Positions 49,932 through 62,600 are shown, numbered from the stretch's first letter. The stretch is 64,000 nt of DNA from Isoetes taiwanensis (GCA_021234155.1 JAJEKV010000012.1:3599789-3663788); one strand, 5' to 3'. The notes: generated from the sequence alone by a model not told the origin. Translations and numbers: made by a program.

Positions 49932-52900
49932 GTGCATCATTTTATTATGAGCCTTCTTGATGCTAGAAGTTTGTCATTGCCTCTTTGTGGTGGTGTCTAT
50001 AAGTTTACCAATGAATTTATGGAGATATTCTATCTTATCTAATCTCCAAGGACAAAAAAAAGTCCTTACATTTCATGGATGTTATCATTGACATTAAGGA
50101 AATAGAAGACAACATAGTAAATAAAGTCGTATGCGAAGGTTAAAGATTGCAATGGGTATAAAAACGATTGAGGCATTGCCATTTGCTCCCTGCGCGAACA
50201 TTGGGAAGTCATAGATGGCTACTACATATAACTTAGATATGTATATCATCCGTAAATCTACATTTCAACATGCATTATAAAGATTTCTATAAGGGAAGTT
50301 TTTGCACGGAAATTGTAGTATTAGTAAAATTCAGTTGAACTTGCCCTTTATAAGTGAAAAATAACATATAAAATCGATTTTTTACCTAATTTGTAAAGGT
50401 GATTATAATGAATGAAAAATGATATATAAAGATCCGTTCTTCCCACTTTACATGGTGATTATAATGGTGCATAGTTGTGGATGCATCAATAGAAGACAAC
50501 ATAGTAAAACAAAGTGGATCACGGATGTTAAAGATTGCAATGGGTATAACTAGGATTGGGCATTGCCATTTGCTCCCTGCAATATTGGGGAGCTATAGAT
50601 GGCTACTAGATATAACTTAGATATGTATATCATCCACAAAACTACATTCCAACATGCATTATAAGATTTCTATAAAAAGAGTTTTTTTGCCTAGAAACCG
50701 TCGTAGTAAATTCGAAAGAACTTAGCTTTGTCTATACTATCCACCCCTTGTTGTTCTACGAAGCAATAGCATCCTATATTGTATTTAAAACGGAAATTAC
50801 ATTTATAAGTGAAAAATAACATATAATATAGATTTTTCCACTTGCAAGGTGATTATAATGAATGTAAAAGCGACATATAAGATCGATTCTTGCCCATACA
50901 TGGTAATTATAATGGTGCATAATTGTGGACGCATCTAATGGGTCTTCGAAGGAGCAAAATATGTTTAGCATCTTGTATTTTTAAGTAAAGGAGGCTTATT
51001 TCATTGATCATGCAACATCAAGTACAACTCATACAACATCAAGTGTATTGCATATGTCAATATGAGTATTCATTGCATATTGGGAGAAGTATTTCATTGA
51101 TCATGCAACATCAAGTTGAACTTGCCTTTGTCTATATTATCCACCCCTTGTTGCTACGAAGCAATAGCATCCTATATTGTATTTAAGCGAAATTACATTT
51201 ATAAATGAAAAATAACATATAATATCGATTTTTCCCACTTGCAAGGTGTTTATAATGAATGTAAACGACATATAAGATCGATTCTTTCCACTTACATGGT
51301 AATTATATAATGGTGCATAATTGTAAAACAATTCAATGGTCTTGAAGGAGCAAAATATGTTAGCATCTTGTATTTTTTGTAGTAAAGGAGGCATTATTTC
51401 ATTGATCATGCAACATCAAGTGCATTGCATATGTCAATATGAGTATTCTAGAAATACTAGGACAAGAATCTTTGAAATAGAGGCTGAAGAGAAAAGCAAT
51501 GTAATCTTAGAAGGCCGTGACAATTTCCCGGTTCAAAACCTGTCTTGCGAGAGAAAAATCTTCTACATAACATATGAATATGTAGAGGGCAAAGGTTAAT
51601 AAAAGAGAAGGATTAGGAACAAAGAATGTATCTCAATATAATAATAAAGTTTATTTTAAGAGGCTTGGCACTCAACCAAATACCCACCTTGAAAAAGGAA
51701 ACATAGGCTCCACTTTAAAGGTGCATGCACGCAAGAGCAAAGATTATAGAAAGCAGTGTAGCGGTTGTGTACATGGGCATAGAGACAAATGGACTTTGAG
51801 TGAAAACTAAGCAAAATGGCATAAATGAAAGGACAAGGCTGAGAAAAGAAATGGATATATGCCAAACATACCAACATCACTTAAAAAAATCATGTGACAA
51901 ACCAATGTTAGCAACTTAACAATCTTCAAGAATTGGAGCAGAAAACAAGGCCATTAACCAATATCCGGTATAGTTAAGATATTTAAAACCTCGACAAACG
52001 TCAAATAATAACCATAACCATACATGTACGTGCATCAAATATAACCCCTCCATCTTGTAGCAAGGCCTTTAACAAACCTTCATAGAGTTCCTTGGTCCAT
52101 AAAAATCAACTTAAAATACCAAAATAAGAGTTTAATTTATGTTAAAAGATTAAAAAGGAAACTAGTTCTTCCCCAACCGGACTAAACGCAATCTTGGTTT
52201 AGCGTGGTGCTATCATTTTTACCAATTGGTCTTAGAATCTATGCCACTAGCAATAAAACCACACCACTCAAAACTGGACTGGCAATGTCGGCAACTAGCT
52301 ACAACTTGGAGGAAAAAATAAATAAATAAATAAATAAATAAATGAAACTCAAATCTCAATGTTCATATATTTGAAACTTATACCTTGGTTGATATCTGGG
52401 AGGTATGCCCCAAATAGAAACTAGATATTTATGATGGGACTAAATTTAGGCCTAAGAAAGGGCGTAATAGTTAGGTCAAAATGAAACAAGGCTATGACTC
52501 GTATAATCTGGTCGGGAAGAACGACCTTAGGCTTCATTCCTACTCAAACCACAATCTTATCATGCCTCCAGTTGGGCTATGATTTTGGCTTCATTCCTAG
52601 GTGTTACCCCGCTTTGACCACGGTTTTGGTTCGCCAAAGGCGTGTTAAGGTGCGGGAATTGCAAAAAAGACAGACGTACCGCGAGGTAAAATGGCTTCGA
52701 TTTACGAATTTATAGCAAGCAAGAAAACCTGTGTCTTGAAATCGGCCGACCACAGGCCCCTTCTAGCAAATGAGGGTAAAGCCCTGACAAAAATTTGACC
52801 GAGAGGTAACCTACAGGATTGATTTCGGAAAAGCAAACACAGGGTAAAGGCGATTGATGTATGAAAAATTGATTCGAAGATGATCCCGAAATCGCTTGAC

Positions 52901-54501
52901 CTTTGTTGCAGCGGGTAGACACAAGCGATAATCGGTCACATATTTTGTCGGGGGTCGGGGCATAACGGGTAACCATTCCAGCTGAATAAAGTGAACACAC
53001 AGAAAATTTAAGGCGACAAACACATAGAGAGAACAAAGTATTTCAATCTTGAAAACCACCAATCCTTTAAACTTTCTTATGAAGCTCGCTTCCTTGAGAA
53101 TATCGGTAGGCCACTCTCAACCTTTCCGACTCAAATGTAGATTAGGCTCTTTCCATTACAAATCAAAAGTTACCTTTATCATTGTTTTCTATTAGCTGGA
53201 TATATGGCATTCCGGGGAGTGCAAATCAACTCTCGAAAATCTTGATACTTCAAGGAATGATCTCTTGCCCTTTCTCTTTCCATGAATCTCCTCTTTTCGG
53301 ATTGATGCCTATCGCTTTACAAGGTTTGTAGAGCAAAAGACTTCCATTTGGTTTCAAGCTTTAGAGGCATCTACCGGCAAAATTTGGTACCACACAAATC
53401 AATCGGGCAGCCAAGACCCTAGAAAACTAAGATAGGAAAGGATCGTGAACATGAAAACCCGTGAGCGGGGAAAAGAGAAAAACTTAGGTCGAGCGCATAA
53501 ACAAGAAAGTAAACAGAAAGGAAAAAGAGTCGTAGGCAAGAAAAAGTCAGCCCGAGGATCGCCCAACACTAGGAAGGAGAAAGAGGCTCATGGCATCTCC
53601 TTTCATGACCAAACTCGGTCCAAGTACATATTGAGACCCCGGATAGTGAAACCATTATGGCGGGATTAAAAACCTGCGCCCTTCGGGTTTTCGAGGAAAA
53701 ACCTACAGCAATAATGGGATCACTAACCTATGCTAAGTCATAAAATGTAATATAACTTGTACCCTCATGCTGACTAGCCTTGCCGGGTGAAATAAATATT
53801 ACAACAAAGAAGTTGAAATTAAACTCATGTTCAGTTGCCTTCCCTATTGAACCGTCTTGAGCCTAGAATCCAAACACCTTGTTCAAGTTCCAAAATGCGC
53901 TTTACCTGCTTCCCATACACAAGAAATGACCAAAAGCCACAAGGCCATCCAGACATCAGAGCCTCCAACCAGCCACCAAGGCTTCCAACCAGGCACAAGG
54001 GCCTCCACTAGGCACAATAGGCCAACTAGGCACAAAGGCCTCCATCCGGGCCGCGAGGGCCTCAACGGTGCACTAGGCCTCCAACAAAATATTAGCTTAC
54101 ACAATTAAGGTTCACAATTTGGGAAGCGGGGGGTGGGGGCCCAACACTAGGAAGGAGAAAAGAGATGCAACGAGAGAGGCGATAAAGAAGAAAAGGGACG
54201 GAAAAAAGAACCTAAATAGAGCTAGAGAAAATGACAAAATAACTAAAATGCTAAATACCTCGGTATTTCCTAGAACCTTGTTTTCCTTCTATTGGTGAAA
54301 CGTGAAGGAAAACGACATTTCGTACATATTAATTAAGGAGGAAGTATTTGCGTTGATCATGCAACATCAAATTTACAACGTAGACAACATCATCAAGTGC
54401 ATTGCATATGTCAATATGAGTATTCATTGCATATTAATTAAGGAGAAAGTATTTAGTTGATCATGCAACATCAAGTACAACTTAGACACCATCAAGTACA
54501 T

Positions 54502-54570
54502 GGCCAATCTCGAACCCGTGACCTTGAGTATGGTGGGTTTAATGGGTTTAATGTTCTACCACTGGATCAT
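54502..54570 (-). mobile_element. tRNA-like (SINE head) segment, copy 3 second site (clearest)
   Basis: Read on the minus strand it gives CCAGTGGTAGAACATTAAAC (A-box and D-arm-like), a short duplicated TTAAACCCA in the anticodon region, then CAAGGTCACGGGTTCGAGAT (T-arm with B-box), then TGGCC. Spacing and motifs match a tRNA-derived RNA polymerase III promoter, as in plant SINEs. The sequence beyond it, toward 54330, is the GATCATGCAACATCAAG repeat, which may be the SINE body. Whether it is still transcribed cannot be seen. Confidence 0.6.
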
Positions 54571-54815
54571 GCATCTTTTGTTAGAGCTTTACTGATGGAA
54601 GAAGTTTTGTCAATCGTTGTCTCTTTGTGGGGAGTGTCCATAAGTTTATCAACAAATTTATGGAGAGACTAGTAATGGTGCCAGTGTTGCTGGGCATAAG
54701 TTGGGAACACCATTGGATGAAAACCCCTTCATCTCGGACTCCTTTTTCATAAATCTAATATATAATAAACCAAGTCCAGCATTGCCGAAGCTATAATAGG
54801 TTTTGTGTATTCGAC

Positions 54816-55640
54816 ATCCTTCCTCTTTCCTTTGTCTTTTTGCTCTATCCCACGTTTCTTTTTTTTTCATCATTCTCTTACGCACTTTCTTTTTTTCTTT
54901 TTCCTTTTTCTATTTTTTCCTCCACGTTTCTTTTTTCCCTTCTCTCGTTTTAACCCCTTCTCCCTCCCCTTTTCATTTCCCTTCCCTTTCCCCTTTTCCT
55001 TTTCACTTTTCCTTTTTTTTTTTCTCATGGACTTTTTCCTTCCTTTTTAGGTCTTTCCCTTTCTTTCTATTTTTTCCTTTTCTCTTCTTTTTCCTTTTCT
55101 CTTTACCTTTTTTCCATGTCATTTTTTTGTTTCATTTTCCATCTTTTTCATGTGCCCTTTTCTTCCTTTCTCCACCTCTTCCTCTTTATCCCATGCCCTC
55201 CGTTTCCTATTTCTCTCTCCCCTTTTCTTGTCCGGGTTTTCCTTTCCCTCCCCCCTTTCCATCTCCCTTTTTCCTTTTCCTTCCTTTCTCCACCATTTCC
55301 CTTTTTCTCTCGTGCCTTTTCCCTTTCCTTTCTCCCTTCCTTTTCCTTTTCTCTTTCCCTTTCCCGCTTTTCCCATGTTTTTTTTCCATTCTTTTTTAAG
55401 ACCTTTTTTACATTCCCCTTTTTGTCCTTTCCTCACCCTCTTCCCTCTTTTCTCTTTTTTTTTCCTTTCCCTATTCCCCTCTTTCTTTTTTTTCTTTATA
55501 TTTTCAATGTTCTTTTTTCCTTGCTTTCTTTCCCTTTCCTCACCCTTTGCCTCTTCCATTTTTTTCTGGTACCCCTTTCCCCTTCCTCTTTCCCATTTTT
55601 TCCTCTCCCTTTCCTCGTGCCTTTTTCCTTCCTTTTCCCT
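54816..55640 (+). repeat. Pyrimidine tract, left part (copy 3)
   Basis: The same C/T tract as in copy 2, about 0.82 kb here, without the LINE. It includes TCATGTGCCC at the point where the LINE sits in copy 2 (about 55147). Open frames of 80-198 codons are compositional artefacts. Confidence 0.9.
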
Positions 55641-55832
55641 AAGGTCACGGGTTCAACATACTCGTTGTGGTAGTGGCCATACAATGTAAAGTTGGTGGGG
55701 GAAGGACCCACTTCAGCAATGTAAAGTGGTGGGGCCGAGGACCATCAGGTGTGTTGTAAAGTGTCACATGTCCGTCCGGATGCCTTTGGCGTGGCGTTAA
55801 AATCTCTTCTTATTCTTCTTCTTCTTCTTCTT
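55641..55832 (+). mobile_element. SINE copy inserted in the tract of copy 3
   Basis: A 190-bp island of mixed sequence in the C/T tract, absent at the matching place in copy 2 (about 45480). It starts with AAGGTCACGGGTTCAACATA, the T-arm/B-box end of a tRNA-like head. It continues with a GTGGTGGGG-rich body containing two copies of AATGTAAAG and GGTGG, and ends in a (CTT)n tail at 55806-55832. The A-box is missing, so the copy is 5'-truncated. Confidence 0.65.
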
Positions 55833-56511
55833 GCCTATCTTTTTCCTTTTTCCTTTTTGCCTTCCTTTTTTCACCCTGTCTCTTTTTTCTATGTGCCCTT
55901 TTCCTTTCCCCTTCCTTTTCCATTTCTCTTTCCACTTTTATATTCCCATACCTTTTTCCATTTCTTTTTTCCTCACCTTTTTCGTAGCTTTTTTTTCCTC
56001 CTTTCCCACCCTTCTTTTCCTTTCCCCCATTTCCCTTTTTCTTTTCTTTCCCCCCTTTCTCATGCTCTTTTTCCGTTTCTTTTTCTTTTTCCTCACCCTT
56101 TTCTCTTCAAATTTTTCCGTGGCCCTTCCTGTTTTTTCGTTTTCCTCTCCCGTTTCCTCGTGCCTTTTTCCCTTCTCTTTTCCCCTTTCCACCTCCTTTT
56201 TCGTTTTTCCCTTTCCTTTTTATTTTTCCATGCCTTTTTGTCTATCCACCATTTTTCTCTTCCCCTTTTTTCCTTTCCTTTTTCTCCTTGCCTTACCCTT
56301 TTCCCCTTTTCCCTTCCATTTCCTCCCTCCCCTTTTCTTTTTACCTTATTTTCCTTTTTTCATGCTATTTTTCATTTCTCACCTTTTCCTCTTCCCCTTT
56401 TTCCCCATGCCTTTTTCCTTCCCTTTTCCCTTTCCCTCTTCCCCTTTCTCTCGTGCCTTTTACCCTTCATTTTCCCTTTCATCCTCCCTTTTCCTTTTCC
56501 TTTTTTCTTTT
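55833..56511 (+). repeat. Pyrimidine tract, right part (copy 3)
   Basis: Continuation of the C/T tract after the SINE. It ends at TTTTAAGAGATCAAA, as in copy 2 (46136). Left plus right parts total about 1.5 kb, the same as in copy 2 without the LINE. Frames of up to 254 codons are not genes. Confidence 0.9.
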
Positions 56512-57270
56512 AAGAGATCAAAAGCGATAACCAATCATAGTGGAGGGAAGTCATCACGATAAATCTTGGCCTTGGATGCAATTTGATAATCCGAGCCATC
56601 TAAATTAGGGGTGGTCCAACACTTACGGTGTAAACTTTATAATATAAGATTCTATGCTATCTAATGTCAAGGACAAAAAAAGCCCTTACATTTCATGGAT
56701 ATTATCATTGACATTAAAGAAATAGAAGACAACATGGTAAACAAAGTGGATGCGTATGTTAAAGATTGCAATGGGTATAACCTGTGATTGAGGCATTGCC
56801 ATTTGCTCCCTCCAACATTGGGGAGCCATAGATGGTTACTACATAGATATATTATAACATCCACAAAGCTACATTCAACACGCATTTAAGATTTCTACAA
56901 AGGAGTCATTTTGTTGCCTAGAAATTGTAGTAGTAAAATTCGAGTTGAACTTGCGCTTTGTCTATATTATCCACCCTTTTTGTTATATTTAACCATGTCT
57001 CCACATTTCATTTACTGCAAACCAACCCAATCCATTTTTCAAGCCCGCCATAATTGCTAGTTATGTTTTCTCTTATTCAATTATGGTTCATTAAGATTGG
57101 ATGATTTGTAGAAGGGCACCTTTCTACAATCAAAATCAATGTTTCCCTTAGTTGCTACATGTTGTCATATTAGCAACTATTTTTATACAATGACATAATA
57201 TAGCAATTAGGAAAAGTAATACATAATTTTCTTTTATTTTTATTTTTTTGACTTAGATGTGAAAGGATAT

Positions 57271-59070
57271 GATAGAATAGAATGGTTTTTCCTATGGACC
57301 TAATGAAGGAATGCAAAGCAGACTTATTACTTGTCCAGATTAAAAACCCTCCCCGAAGGTTTGAGAAAACCATGGCAAGAATAAGAATGCCACCGGACTA
57401 TCCCTTGGCCGCCTGGATTTGTCGACCCTCTAACAATATGTTGGGAGGCTCTGGACATCTCTTTAGATTATGGTCAATTATAATTGGGGGCTATGGTTTT
57501 AAATTATGAAATATGAGTTCACCTAAAGTCTTGGAAGATGGAATACTTAGGGGCTCGAACCTCTACCAAAATAATTCAATGTCCTAATAAAGATGTTTTG
57601 ATCAATAGAACCCGTGAGCTAATATGATTATTTTTTTATTTTAAATTTATATTTTTTATATCAACCCTACGATACAATTGTTTTAGGAATATGATCTATG
57701 GTTGTCTATTTAGGAATTATTATTTTACATCCATATTAAATCCCCTAGAACCCTTGTTATTGTGCTACATATACATGTTAGGTGTGTGTCCGGGACATAG
57801 CAAGCTTTCCGATATCCATGACCTCGTGAAGGTATGATCCCGGACATCCGCACGTAAGCCCATGCACAATATTACATGTAGCGGTTGGCCAGTGCCTAAC
57901 CAATTCAAATAAGCGTGTCCAAATTGATCGTCACATTTGGATGGCTTTGAAGGATATGGCATTCATTCTCAATGGCCCATTTGGCAAACGATTGATAAAG
58001 CCTATCAAGACGTGGCTCCCCAACCCATCTCGCCCGCCTTAATTTAGAGATAGAGGACCAGACAAATCAAGGCAATGAGTCTATGCCTTTTTATAGGCAA
58101 ATGGATGCCGCAGTGGCATTCTTCGGGCCCCATTCCAATGTGGGGTTTATATGGCGCTGGTAGTATGTTGTCTTGGCCTGTTCAAGGGCGCTGGCATTCC
58201 AGAGATTGGTCAAGCATCAATCTTTTGCCTTAAGCTATGGTGATCTACCTCTGTTTGTACCTGTATGCACCTGTGCTCCTACACATTCTATCTGGCCAAC
58301 CATCGAGTTCTCTTTTCCTTTCAGCTAGCCTTGAGGCATAGCGGCCCCATTGCGATGGTATAAGCTAGGTTAGGGAGATGAGCATCAACCATATTGACCA
58401 CCTTCTAAAAGTAGACGATGTAGTGATCAAGGCCGCCCTCTGAAGAGGCAAGAACAACAGGATTTGATATGGGACCGTGGACGTCACCCCCAGTGCCTGT
58501 GATAAGAAGGTGTTCTGCACCTGCTCCAAGTCATTCTAGGTAGCAAGGGATACCACCAGGCTCAGGCTCCACTAACACCATGAACAGGTGGTGCGACTGA
58601 TGGATCCAATCGTACAGCTCCACTCTATGACTATTGTTCTGCATTACATATAGTGCCTTCCAGCCCATTGTCCCTCTTACCTAGATGGAAGTGTCCCAGT
58701 GCATATAGTAGAAGGAAATTCCACTCTAAAATATTTGTAGGCAGATGCCATTTCCATATTTTGCCCTGGTAACTAGAGGAGGGAGTCCTCTGCTGATGTG
58801 AGGATGATATGAGGACCACCTTAGTCATGGCCAGGTTGATGTGCATGTCAGTCACCCCGGCAGAATGTGTCCAGGGCCTTGTGATGGCACTACATGTCCA
58901 CCGGAGTATAAGTTAAGAGGTCCATATCATCAGCATATATTAGCTGCATGGTGATCTGGTGCAAAAGGTGAGCTCTGTTGCCTCCATTGTTAGCAAGTCA
59001 GCTCTCCAAGTGATCAATGTAATGCCCAGAGGAGTCATATTTCTAGTCCCTAAGTCGAGATGGATAGGCA
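57271..59070 (-). mobile_element. LINE copy at the right end of the array
   Basis: On the minus strand the 3' tail (TATTC)n is at 57271-57283, and the 3' region and RT C-terminal part extend right to about 59070. The catalytic box is intact: IYADDMDLLTYTPVD, with YADD at 58926-58937. It is followed by NLAMTKVVLIS (about 58800), a degenerate KYLG region (near 58715), LYDWIHQ (about 58610) and a NDLEQVQ-like box (about 58525). Frames shift, so there is no full protein. It shares its 3' insertion point with the short LINE ends of copies 1 and 2 but keeps about 1 kb more of the element. Confidence 0.75.
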
Positions 59071-59650
59071 TTGAGTAGGTCTTAAATATAACAAAATACC
59101 AAGCGGCATTGCATTAGAGAGTGACTTAGCATTATAGTGCCTTCATAAGCAACAACATGTCAAGCAAATTGGCCATCAAGATATAATATCGTCTAATGAA
59201 AGCACAAGGTATTGTCACAGAGAATCTTAATAAACCGACCAACAGAAATTAATTTGTACATCTCAATAGTCTATGGCGTACTAGAACATGCATTGCCAAC
59301 CTGTTTAGTGGTCCACAATGTTTACTAATAGATAGTACATGTTACATGTGAGTATAGTACTGTAGTGGCCGGTTCATCTTACCATCTTATGCATATGTTC
59401 ATGGATCATAGATCTATACGTGAACATTTTTTCTTCATAAAAACTGCAAATATTTCTTCTGCATGGTGTAAAAATTGCTCCTTCTTCTTCTTCTTCTTAT
59501 TCTTCTTCTTCTTATTCAATGTATGGATAATAGAGTATCCATGATCGTGAAGACATTGCATTGATAGACATGTATTGTGATAGCGAGTGGCAACACCATT
59601 GAGAAGATATAAAGAGACATGTAAAGGAGGGAAAATCAAGTGAAACGTTT
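59071..59650. other. Spacer between LINE and ERF gene
   Basis: No gene. It includes a (CTT)n microsatellite with ATT interruptions at 59481-59515. On the minus strand the part right of 59400 would hold the 3' UTR and polyadenylation region of the ERF gene. No single AATAAA was fixed. Confidence 0.4.
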
Positions 59651-59656
59651 AAGATT

Positions 59657-60272
59657 CTAGGGAATAAAAGGGCCATATTGTTGGTGCCAAGCAAGGGCAG
59701 CAACTTGTTCGTCAAGGGAGAGAGATGAAGGGAGACTCTCAAAATCAGGGCCACATGAAGAGGGCCAATCCTCGGGGAAATTTAAACGAGCACGAATCCC
59801 CTTAAACCTTACAGCAGCACGATCATAAGCCCTTGCAGCTTCTTCAATGCTATCATATGTCCCAAGCCAGGCCCTTTGACGCTTGATAGGGTCTCTGATT
59901 TCTGCTCCCCACTTTCCAAGTGGCCTTGCTCGGATCCCTTTGTAAGGCAGTTTACATTTGCCTGTTTTTTTTACGGTGGTGATGGCCCTCAAACTTGCCT
60001 CTGTTTGCAAACCAAAGAATGATAAGTTATACAAATACATTTTTTTAGTTATGGCAAATGTCAACTAGATTTAACCAAACTCTTGAATCTAAAATGCAGC
60101 ATATATAAGCAGTACCTTGTACATTCGATTCACATGAAGAGTTTGGTATTTCTACGGATGCGCTTGTGGTGTCCATCGTTTTGGGACAACTCAATAGATA
60201 GTCCAATAGCTTGTCCAGCTCTAAATCATACACAATCTCCTCCTCACTTCCATTATCTTCCCTTTCCCCCAT
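59657..60272 (-). CDS. AP2/ERF-domain transcription factor, two exons
   Basis: Exon 1 is 60272-60116 and exon 2 is 60000-59657. The 115-nt intron (60115-60001) has a GT start (CAAG before GTACT) and ends TTTGCAAACAG. It is phase 1 and keeps the frame, giving 166 residues. The N-terminal 52 residues are acidic ([18 protein letters not shown]). The single AP2/ERF domain spans about residues 72-129: [18 protein letters not shown], then [16 protein letters not shown] and RLNFPE. Asp at domain position 19 places it with ERF, not DREB, types. Position 14 is Gly instead of the usual Ala. The Trp of the RPWG motif is Leu (codon 59918-59920). ERF proteins bind GCC-box-like DNA in the nucleus and control stress or development genes; the targets here are unknown. 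A short Ser/Leu-rich tail ends in YGPFIP. The ATG at 60272 is the first in frame. The open frame of exon 2 starts earlier only because it reads through the intron. Confidence 0.92.
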
Positions 60273-60335
60273 GCTTGCTTTGAAAATGGTGCTTGCTGTT
60301 CATATATACGCCATCTATCGTACATCTTTAGTTTT

Positions 60336-60360
60336 TACTTGTTCTTATATTCCTCCCTCT
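60336..60360 (-). promoter_or_regulatory. Candidate TATA box of the ERF gene
   Basis: On the minus strand AGGAATATAAGAAC lies about 75 bases before the ERF start codon, a fitting distance for a TATA box with a short leader. A second AT motif (GTATATATGAAC, about 60300) is too close to the ATG unless the leader is nearly absent. No binding sites for regulators were assigned. Confidence 0.35.
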
Positions 60361-61214
60361 ACCATCATCATTTTTTATGCATCCTTTATGTTTGCACTTC
60401 TGATCTACATTCATTGTCGTCCCCTCTAACTCTTCTCTATATCCGTGACATATGTTGCCTCTTCCTAGGTGTCTGGTGTGGTCTTGTGCCTCTCTGGCGC
60501 CTGTCTTCATCACTCTTTTGAGTACAACACGTGTTCCCTTGGATGTCCTATGCACTCATATGTAGTACCAATGGGACTACCCATAGGTTTGCTTTCATAT
60601 ACTTTCCCTTTTCCTTCACGTCCTTACATTTTTTCCTTCCACTTGAATCCGTATGCAAGAACGAGTGCATTAACAAGTGGTCCCCTTAAGATGCATATCC
60701 AAGTAGTATCTTGTTTTTCCCTTATAGTACATGCAACAAAATATAAAAATCTTCTCAAAGTATGTACAAAAAATGACAGTTAATCCACTTTTGACAATAT
60801 ATATCAAATGATGAAGTCGATCTATATGACAATCATCACATCTACAAGGTAATGCAATATAATAACAATCATACCCATTATGGTCAAAACAAAAGGATAT
60901 ATTTCAAGATCTAAGATAGCTTAGTGGCCATCATAAATAAAAATATTTTATTACCCTTTAATGGTCTAAGAAAGGTTTCACATCATAGAGCTATCTCTTC
61001 TATATTAGGTAATACGTAAAAGATGTTGCACAGATTGCAGTGCACGTGCTCTCATTATAAATGCCACGTAAAGGCGGTAGCCAATTTGGTGCTATGATAC
61101 AAATAAAAATGACACAGTTGAAAATTTTAGAGCTCTTGCATGTTTTGCACATGGATTTGTAAAACTTACCATCAATTTACAAAGTTATCATAAGATAGGC
61201 ATTGATTGAGTATA
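60361..61214. other. Upstream intergenic region of the ERF gene
   Basis: No gene is supported. The 104-codon plus-strand frame (60469-60783) lacks any family feature and starts in likely promoter sequence. The DNA is AT-rich with no clear repeat. Confidence 0.4.
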
Positions 61215-62600
61215 CTGAATTGAATTGAATTGAATTGAATTGAATTGAATTTTATCGTCCATTGAGACTAGAATGGCCTATGGGATTCAAACAACAAGAA
61301 AGAACAATGGGCCTATTACTGTACATGATTAAAAAGTCCACATCTCGAGGGATTTTCAAAGGAACAACCTTAATCGTAATAAATCTACTGATTAACTGTA
61401 CAATTTGAACATGTGAACATTATGATCGAGGGAACAATAGAGCCATCATGTCCATTATCTCCTAGACATAAGATGAGTCTGCTCACCGAAGACGTGTTCA
61501 TAAGTACATGGTTGGTTAGGAGTAACGAATCTGTCGTATCGTGACCGCATAGGTGAAAATATCAAACAGTGTTGAAGGGTGTGGCTCTCATGTTCAATCA
61601 ATTTCAACTAGCAGCATTGCAGATCCTATTTTCTCGCATCTCCCAAGCCCATCTGACTATCTCGATTTTGAGGTGGTGTGCTTCCTGCGTAGGTACGCAA
61701 TCGCCCTATGATTTTTCATGAGCAAATGTGTTAACAAGTATAGCTATGGACCCCTGGCAAGATTGATTCGGATTTTGTAGTTGGATGCCTATACTAACTT
61801 CAAAGCACTATTATCCCGAAGCTTACTGTGAAAAATACATCTAGATATTGTCTGAGGCAATTGTGGTTGATTGTTATGCACCTATGTGCACCCCTACTCC
61901 TGCACATTCGAGAGAACTAGGTAGCTCATTTATCCTTCCAATATGCTTTAAGGCCATTGTGTAGACGAGGTTCGGAAGGCGGAGTCTCCCACGCTGATGA
62001 CTTTTTTACTGTATATGATATGACGATTTAGAGCAGCTCTTTACGAAGGCAAAAAGCGAGTCTCTTGTAGAAGAATTTGGTACTGGGCAGTTGACTTGAC
62101 TCCAAGTGCTAGAGTCAGAAAGGCCATCTGTACCCGTTCCAAGTCTTCCCAAGTGATACGTGATATTACAGCCCCCATGCTTCCACTCTATACTGAAGTA
62201 CTGACTCCATCAACATCCTGAAAAAGTGTGACTAATGTGACCAGTGGCAAAGCTCTGCTTGATGGCAGTTGTTTTGTACTACATCGAAAGCCTTCTAACC
62301 TGCCATCACACATTGCCTTATACATGTATCCCAATATGTGATAATAGTGAACTCTACTCCTAGATATTCGCATGTTTGAATCACTTCCACATTTTGACCC
62401 TGATAAGTGAAGCAAGTTTGTCCCTCTTGCCTCAAAAATAACACTAAAAGAACCTTGGTTTTGGCCAAATTGACATGCATCTTAGTGATTTCACAGAAAG
62501 CGCTCAAGGTATCCAGATGCATGCTGCTGCATACTCATTGGGGTACTATAGACTGAGTTCTATATCATGTGCATATGTCGGCTATTGAATGATATGGTGA
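61215..62600 (-). mobile_element. LINE copy with (TTCAA)n tail
   Basis: Minus strand. The 3' tail is six or more TTCAA units (61215-61250), preceded by GGACGATAAAA, matching GGCGATAAAAA before the (TATTC)n tail of the copy at 45000. The 3' region resembles the other copies at low identity. The RT part at 62190-62575 gives HVNLAKTKVLLVL, FTYQGQNVEVIQTCEYLGVE, and a catalytic box decayed to YAHD (62564-62575). The 5' part is lost at about 62600. Inactive. Confidence 0.75.

Larger units (their letters stand above)
49362..58033 (+). repeat. Tandem array copy 3, incomplete on the right
   Basis: Collinear with copy 2 from the CATGCC landmark through the nested repeats, the (AAAT)n run and the SINE sites. 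It continues through the pyrimidine tract and the LINE 3' end. It then departs near 58033, where copies 1 and 2 leave the LINE but copy 3 carries on into LINE coding sequence. The 1.7-kb end segment of copies 1 and 2 is missing. No intact gene lies in this copy. Confidence 0.85.

Noticed and set aside
55749-56513. 254- and 243-codon overlapping frames in the tract of copy 3
   Set aside because: Same cause: CT-rich sequence, no domain, and two phases open at once.
22229-58033. CRISPR array or bacterial operon as an explanation of the direct repeats
   Set aside because: Units are kilobases long, the neighbours are plant mobile elements and an intron-containing plant gene, and there are no short regular repeats with spacers.
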